Source of the DNA: Oasisia sp. SBJ-2009
Taxonomy: Eukaryota; Annelida; Polychaeta; Sabellida; Siboglinidae
Assembly: GCA_964017155.1 (NCBI GenBank)
Contig: OZ024867.1
Coordinates: 6,875,489-6,939,488 of the forward strand
Reading direction: 5' to 3'
Length of the DNA: 64,000 nt
The number at the start of each line of letters is the position of its first letter. The first letter of the stretch is position 1. The notes under the pieces are model-generated. The model ran no database searches. It worked only from the letters and a program-made list of their open reading frames with translations, and was not told where the DNA came from. The position numbers and the translations under genes are program-made. Shown in pieces: positions 59,110 through 64,000 of this stretch.

Positions 59110-59409
59110 CTACAAGTAAGTGTGATATACTTGCAGTTTGTTGTCGTCTTTCTTGCCCACACACGTATTATATTGGTATGACTGCTACTGCGGTGGCCTA
59201 TTATGATTCATAGCTCTTTATACACAGCAACAGCACAGTGTACAATGTTTGCAGCCGGGGTGTTTACCCGACTGGTTAATCTGCACGTATCATGCTACCA
59301 TGAGTGGGTCCTGGGCTACCACATTCTAAAGACATTACATTACAACACGTTATAATTGACAACATGTATATTTTACTACACTATACAACACTAGACTAGA
59401 CTAGAAGGA

Positions 59410-59595
59410 CTGGACTGGACTGGGCTGGGCTGGGCTGGGCTGGGCTGGGCTGGGCTGGGCTGGGCTGGGCTGGGCTGGGCTGGGCTGGGCTGGGCTGGGC
59501 TGGGCTGGGCTGGGCTGGGCTGGGCTGGGCTGGGCTGGGCTGGGCTGGGCTGGGCTGGACTGGACTGGACTGGACTGGACTGGACTGGACTGGAC
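59410..59595. repeat. (GGGCT)n flanked by (GGACT)n
   Basis: About 28 GGGCT units bracketed on both sides by GGACT units, which grade into CTACA on the right. Confidence 0.95.
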
Positions 59596-60880
59596 TACAG
59601 TACACTACACTACACTACACTACACTACACTACACTACACTACACTACACTACACTACTCTACACTACACTACACTACACTACACTACACTACACTACAC
59701 TACACTACACTACACTACACTACACTACACTACACTACACTACACTACACTACACTACTCTACACTACACTACACTACACTACACTACACTACTCTACAC
59801 TACACTACACTACACTACTCTACTCTATACTACACTACACTACACTACACTACACTACACTACACTACACTACACTACACTACACTACTCTACACTACAC
59901 TACACTACACTACACTACACTACACTACACTACACTACACTACTCTACACTACACTACACTACACTACACTACACTACACTACACTACACTACACTACAC
60001 TACACTACACTACTCTACACTACACTACACTACTTTACACTACACTACACTACACTACACTACACTACACTACTCTACACTACACTACACTACACTACTC
60101 TACACTACACTACACTACACTACACTACACTACACTACTCTACACTACTCTACGCTACACTACACTACACTACTCTACACTACACTACACTTCACTACAC
60201 TACACTACACTACTCTACACTACACTACACTACACTACTCTACACTACACTACACTACACTACACTACACTACTCTACACTACACTACACTACACTACAC
60301 TACTCTACACTACACTACACTACACTACACTACACTACTCTACACTACACTACACTACACTACACTACACTACTCTACACTACACTACACTACTCTACAC
60401 TTCACTACACTACACTACACTACACTACACTACACTACACTACACTACTCTACACTACACTACACTACACTACACTACACTACTCTACACTACACTACAC
60501 TACACTACACTACTCTACACTACACTACACTACACTACACTACACTACTCTACACTACACTACACTACACTACACTACACTACACTACTCTACGCTACGC
60601 TACGCTACACTACACTACTCTACACTACACTACACTACACTACACTACACTACACTACACTACACTACACTACTCTACACTACACTACACTACTCTACAC
60701 TACACTACACTACACTACTCTACACTACACTACACTACACTACACTACACTACTCTACTCTACACTACACTACACTACACTACACTACACTACTCTACAC
60801 TACACTACACTACACTACTCTACACTACACTACACTACACTACACAACACCACACTACTCTATACACTACATTATACACT
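59596..60880. repeat. (TACAC)n pentanucleotide array
   Basis: About 1.28 kb of TACAC with TACTC substituted at irregular multiples of five, and rare TACGC/TTCAC. The spacing of TACTC units makes recognisable blocks of 30-50 bp. Grades out at 60,850-60,950 into CTACAC-like words. Confidence 0.95.
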
Positions 60881-61474
60881 AGACTACACTACATCTTAAA
60901 TAACATACTACACTAAAATTATACTACACTAAGCTTCGCTACGCTCACACATGAACATAACAATTAAGTTTACAATAACATTACACAAAGCCATTATATT
61001 ATATACAAAATAAACTAGAGTACTAACGCACACATGTCAATACAATGTCATGTAATGTCGCGGATTGTCTCTCTTCTTCTTGATGAGGTGTTGTTGCTGA
61101 TGAAACATGTCCAATTATATCACGGTATTGTTGGCACACATATTCCTATACATGCAATGTCAATATCATGTAACAACACGGGTTGTCTTTCTTCTTCTTG
61201 GTGAGGCGAATAAAGTATAATAATTACCCATGTATTGTTCATATACATATCCCTTTAGACACAACGTCATGTACATCAATGTTGTGTAAGAGAAGGCATT
61301 GTCTCTCGCGCCAAGCTAATCTCGTTGATGAGATACTGTCCAGCATAACACACGTATTGTATCCGTATATATGCCATGTCATATAACACCAATGTAACGT
61401 CACAGGATGCTTTTTCTTCTTGTTGAGTCACTTTCCACGTTAATATTCTCATGCGCATTAGAAATTGATGTGAG
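60881..61474. other. Short ATG/TTCTTCTT-containing intergenic segment
   Basis: Three related blocks, each with a Y-rich TCTTCTTCTTG word followed by ATGAG/GTGAG and a downstream CATGTCA or TGTAA (61,070-61,110; 61,185-61,215; 61,405-61,430). This suggests an old tandem repeat of roughly 110-120 bp. No gene. Confidence 0.4.
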
Positions 61475-62976
61475 TAGGGTAACCTGGGGCAGCGCGGCCC
61501 CCCTAAGGGAAAAATTGTGTATTTTTGTATCCATAACTTGTCGATGCATAATTGTGCATTAATAGTATTGAGGTATATATACTTTGTGTATGACACAAGT
61601 CTCTGAACGATTGAATAACCAAAACGTAAGTTATAGCAAGTTTAAAATGTGCTCCAATAAAACCGTCTTGCCCCATGCCTGGGACAAAACGGCCCCTCAT
61701 CTGGGGTAAAACGGCCCCTCGCCTATTTACTCTAACATTAGGTTTAACCGTTGTAATTATATACAAACAATGTGTTTTATCCATTATTTATTTAAACCGT
61801 CATTAACTACTACTATTAATATCACTCATCGTGAACAAAAATAATCACCACTCTGCATCACTCATCGTGAATTACATTAGACTCATCATTGTTATGTCCG
61901 TCTTCTATTGCCCCTTCGACAATACGCCACGGTCATATAATACTGATAATATTTGTTACACTACATTACTCGACATTACGATCAACTTTGGCATCTGCAT
62001 CATCACAAGCATTAAAATCATTATAGTGTTGAACATATTACACTAAAGTAATGGCATGCAGGTACTTCGCGGCAGATACAATAGCCTAATCATCAATCGA
62101 AACCACTCATCATTAATTACAATGTCAAAAAATTACAGTTGTCATTAGAAGCAATATTCTGCATTATTATTAAACTCGTCACTGAAACCATTCATTAGCT
62201 AGCTTTGGAATTTGCATAATCACAAGCCTTAAATTCATTAACATTAACTGTATTAACGAATGGCTTGCACATACTCTACTGTCTAATCACACTCTGATTC
62301 GCGGTTGGGACACATGAAATACGGGAGCCCTGGTGTGCACTCACTATGAGCCCAATTATTGCATTATTAGCATTGAACCCAGACTTCTCGTGGCCGACTG
62401 CAACTGAATGGTTCTCCGGACACCAAACAAGGCCATTCCTCTTCATTGCTGCTTTCGTCGACTTTCTTTCACGTTTTATTTAAACTATTGTGTATGCTAT
62501 AAATACATCACAGCTTTATTGCGTTTACATACCATATTTGTACTGCATGGCGAGGCAAGACGGCCTCGGGGCCGTCTTGCCCCGTTCATACGGGGCCGTC
62601 TTGCCCCATACACACCAGTGCTGACTTTTTCACCTTCACACATAATCCTTTAATATCGCTTCCATTTTCGATGAAAGTTATTGAAAACGTATATGGTTGT
62701 AAGTCCATTAGTACCAGTCACTGGCTTAACATCATACAGTGGACATGTTAGCATCAATTTGACTGAAGAGTGATTATTAGATTACAGGGTATGCAAAACT
62801 TTAAAAACAGTTTGTGAACTTATTTTTGGTAGCGTTTGGCCTTGCGGTCGCTAAGAATATTTGCTAGGTAGCAGCATCATGCTACACTATTCAATGTTAG
62901 TTTGGGTTCACTCGTTTTTCAGATAAGACGGGGGGCCGTCTTACCCACAGGGGCCGTCTTGCCCATGGTTACCCTA
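61475..62976. mobile_element. 1.5-kb TA-flanked DNA element with GGGTAACC termini
   Basis: TA at 61,475-61,476 and 62,975-62,976 flanks GGGTAACC ... GGTTACCC. The ends continue imperfectly as inverted repeats rich in GGGGC-A---CGGCCCC, and words like GGGGCCGTCTTGCCC recur at 61,670-61,720, 62,565-62,605 and 62,930-62,965. TA duplication suggests the Tc1/mariner/pogo group. No transposase frame, so non-autonomous. Confidence 0.6.
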
Positions 62977-63190
62977 CGCGATGTTCTAATGCCGTTGTCC
63001 GAGTAAGCACCACGGAACAATAACATTCCCACCTTGTCGACGGCGCGCTACCATCACAAGTGGCGTCCGCCATCCGCTTGCCATCCGCAGTCGACAAATT
63101 GCTGTCAATGTATTTGTTGTATTTACTTGAATGATCACGCACGTAACATAAAGCAGTAACGGCGTTGGATGGCCCTGCACAATAGGGGTA
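62977..63190. other. Short intergenic segment
   Basis: Lies between the TA element and the LINE tail. The minus-strand frame of 62,986-63,180 has no recognisable motif. Confidence 0.4.
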
Positions 63191-63570
63191 TCTTCTTCTT
63201 CTATTGATCAGCCAACATCAATGTTGTGATGATTATGCTGATGTGTGGAGGTTGCGGTAGACACTTCTGAAATGTAGTGAAAGGGTGTGTGGCATAATAG
63301 AGGGGGGTAGTAGACATAAGAAACAAAGGGGAGGGGGAGGGGAAGGGGAGGGGCTGGGGCAGGGTGGTCTGTCGTGGTTACAGGTGGGCAGCAAGCCTGG
63401 ACTTGAAACAGTCCAGGGACTTGGCTGCCACTATTTCTTGGGGCAGGCTGTTCCATTCAGGTATGGTCCGGGGGAAGAATGACATCTGTCTGTACTGTGT
63501 CCTGCAGTAGGGGATGTTGTAGCTGTGTGTGTTGTTCTTTCTGTGGCTCGATCTGTTTTCTGTTGGCTGC
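63191..63570 (-). mobile_element. 5'-truncated LINE 3' end (jockey/CR1-group, different family)
   Basis: The minus strand reads HSYNIPYCRTQYRQMSFFPR then TIPEWNSLPQEIVAAKSLDC and FKSRLAAHL-stop at 63,378. This is the characteristic C-terminus of a common invertebrate LINE group. A C-rich 3' UTR and a GAAGAAGAAGA tail at 63,191-63,201 follow. It begins at about 63,570 beside an ankyrin-coding fragment. Confidence 0.8.
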
Positions 63571-63574
63571 GTCA

Positions 63575-63942
63575 GTGGCGCTCATCGTGTCCGGCGACAG
63601 AAGTGGCGCTGTGTTCTTCGCCGACAACTCCTGCGCTACGTCCAGCCCCAAGCAGCAGCGTGGCAACAGACGCGTGGTTCATCTTCGCCGCCAGGATCAT
63701 TGCCGTGTCGGCGTTGTCGTGAAGTACATCTATGTGACTGTCGGCCCGACACAGCAGTAATTCAGCGTCATTCCATAACTCCCCGCCCAGTGTAAGCATG
63801 TCCGACCCTTATTTTCATGCACATTAACGTTAGCGCGCTCATCGGAAAGCAACATATCCATTGCAACTCGTACGTTGCCGGAAGCTGCAGCCGATGTGAA
63901 TGAGTCGCCAGGCACGGTACTGACTGCAGGTGCTCGGGCCAC
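63575..63942 (-). pseudogene. Ankyrin-repeat protein fragment with frameshift
   Basis: The minus strand reads FTSAAASGNVRVAMDMLLSD, NVNVHENKGRTCLHWAGSYG, and after a one-base loss near 63,784 NDAELLLCRADSHIDVLHDN then TAMILAAKMNHASVATLLLG. G-T-LH-A--G----- and A-MLAA---H--V--LLL-GA are consecutive ankyrin repeats (protein-protein interaction fold). A TAA lies just upstream of 63,942 and the LINE fragment ends it downstream, so it is a broken gene or an exon with an assembly indel. Confidence 0.65.
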
Positions 63943-64000
63943 TTAATGCATCGTAGTGATGTGATGGATGAGTACCCTTCTGCATGACGGATCACTGGAG

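Overview
The window is metazoan nuclear DNA, not bacterial: it holds spliced exon fragments with GT/AG borders, several clades of non-LTR retrotransposon, a tRNA-derived SINE, terminal-inverted-repeat DNA transposons and very large satellite/minisatellite arrays. The mix (CR1-like and RTE-like LINEs, TTAGGG-type hexamers, a P2X7-like C-terminal domain gene, mostly AT-rich unique DNA) fits a marine invertebrate, perhaps a mollusc or other lophotrochozoan. The species cannot be proved from the sequence. I see no intact, clearly functional host gene; nearly all apparent long open frames are tandem repeats that lack stops.

Layout. 1-9.8 kb: an old tandem duplication (about 0.19-4.5 kb and 5.85-9.66 kb) carrying decayed non-LTR fragments and a well-conserved promoter-like GC-rich core. 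A Mutator-like (MULE) element with about 250-bp TIRs and an 8-bp target duplication sits in copy 1, and a 1.1-kb ladder of tetra/octanucleotide repeats lies between the copies. 9.8-12.5 kb: a spliced gene or pseudogene of the P2X7-like intracellular domain family with two frame lesions. 13.5-15.5 kb: a 48-bp minisatellite split by a 5'-truncated L2-like insertion, a second minisatellite, and a Cys-rich relic.

15.86-55.98 kb: the dominant structure, a giant inverted repeat. The left arm (15,864-21,810) and right arm (41,995-55,984) carry the same series in mirror order: two small putative exons, a telomere-like hexamer block, a 20-bp C-rich/G-rich satellite (about 2.9 kb left, about 8.6 kb right, with a 200-N gap), an internally deleted CR1-like element, a 66-bp repeat (1 copy left, 6 right), a 22-bp minisatellite (about 0.9 kb left, 3.2 kb right), and a flank ending inside a GRIP-domain-like exon. 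The 20-kb spacer holds a 2.8-kb tandem duplication rich in minisatellites, a nearly intact CR1-like element, a hAT5-like non-autonomous element, a gag-like ORF1 with a (GCC)n polyalanine tract, and a decayed RTE-like element ending next to the right-arm boundary.

56-64 kb: a MIR-like tRNA-SINE, a second short 5-bp-TSD element of the hAT5-like type, a cluster of pentanucleotide arrays (AGCAC, GGGCT, TACAC), a 1.5-kb element flanked by TA with GGGTAACC ends, and at the right edge an ankyrin-repeat gene fragment with a frameshift and a LINE 3' end inserted beside it. The genes do not form a pathway; the window is mainly a record of mobile-element insertion, satellite growth and segmental inversion/duplication.
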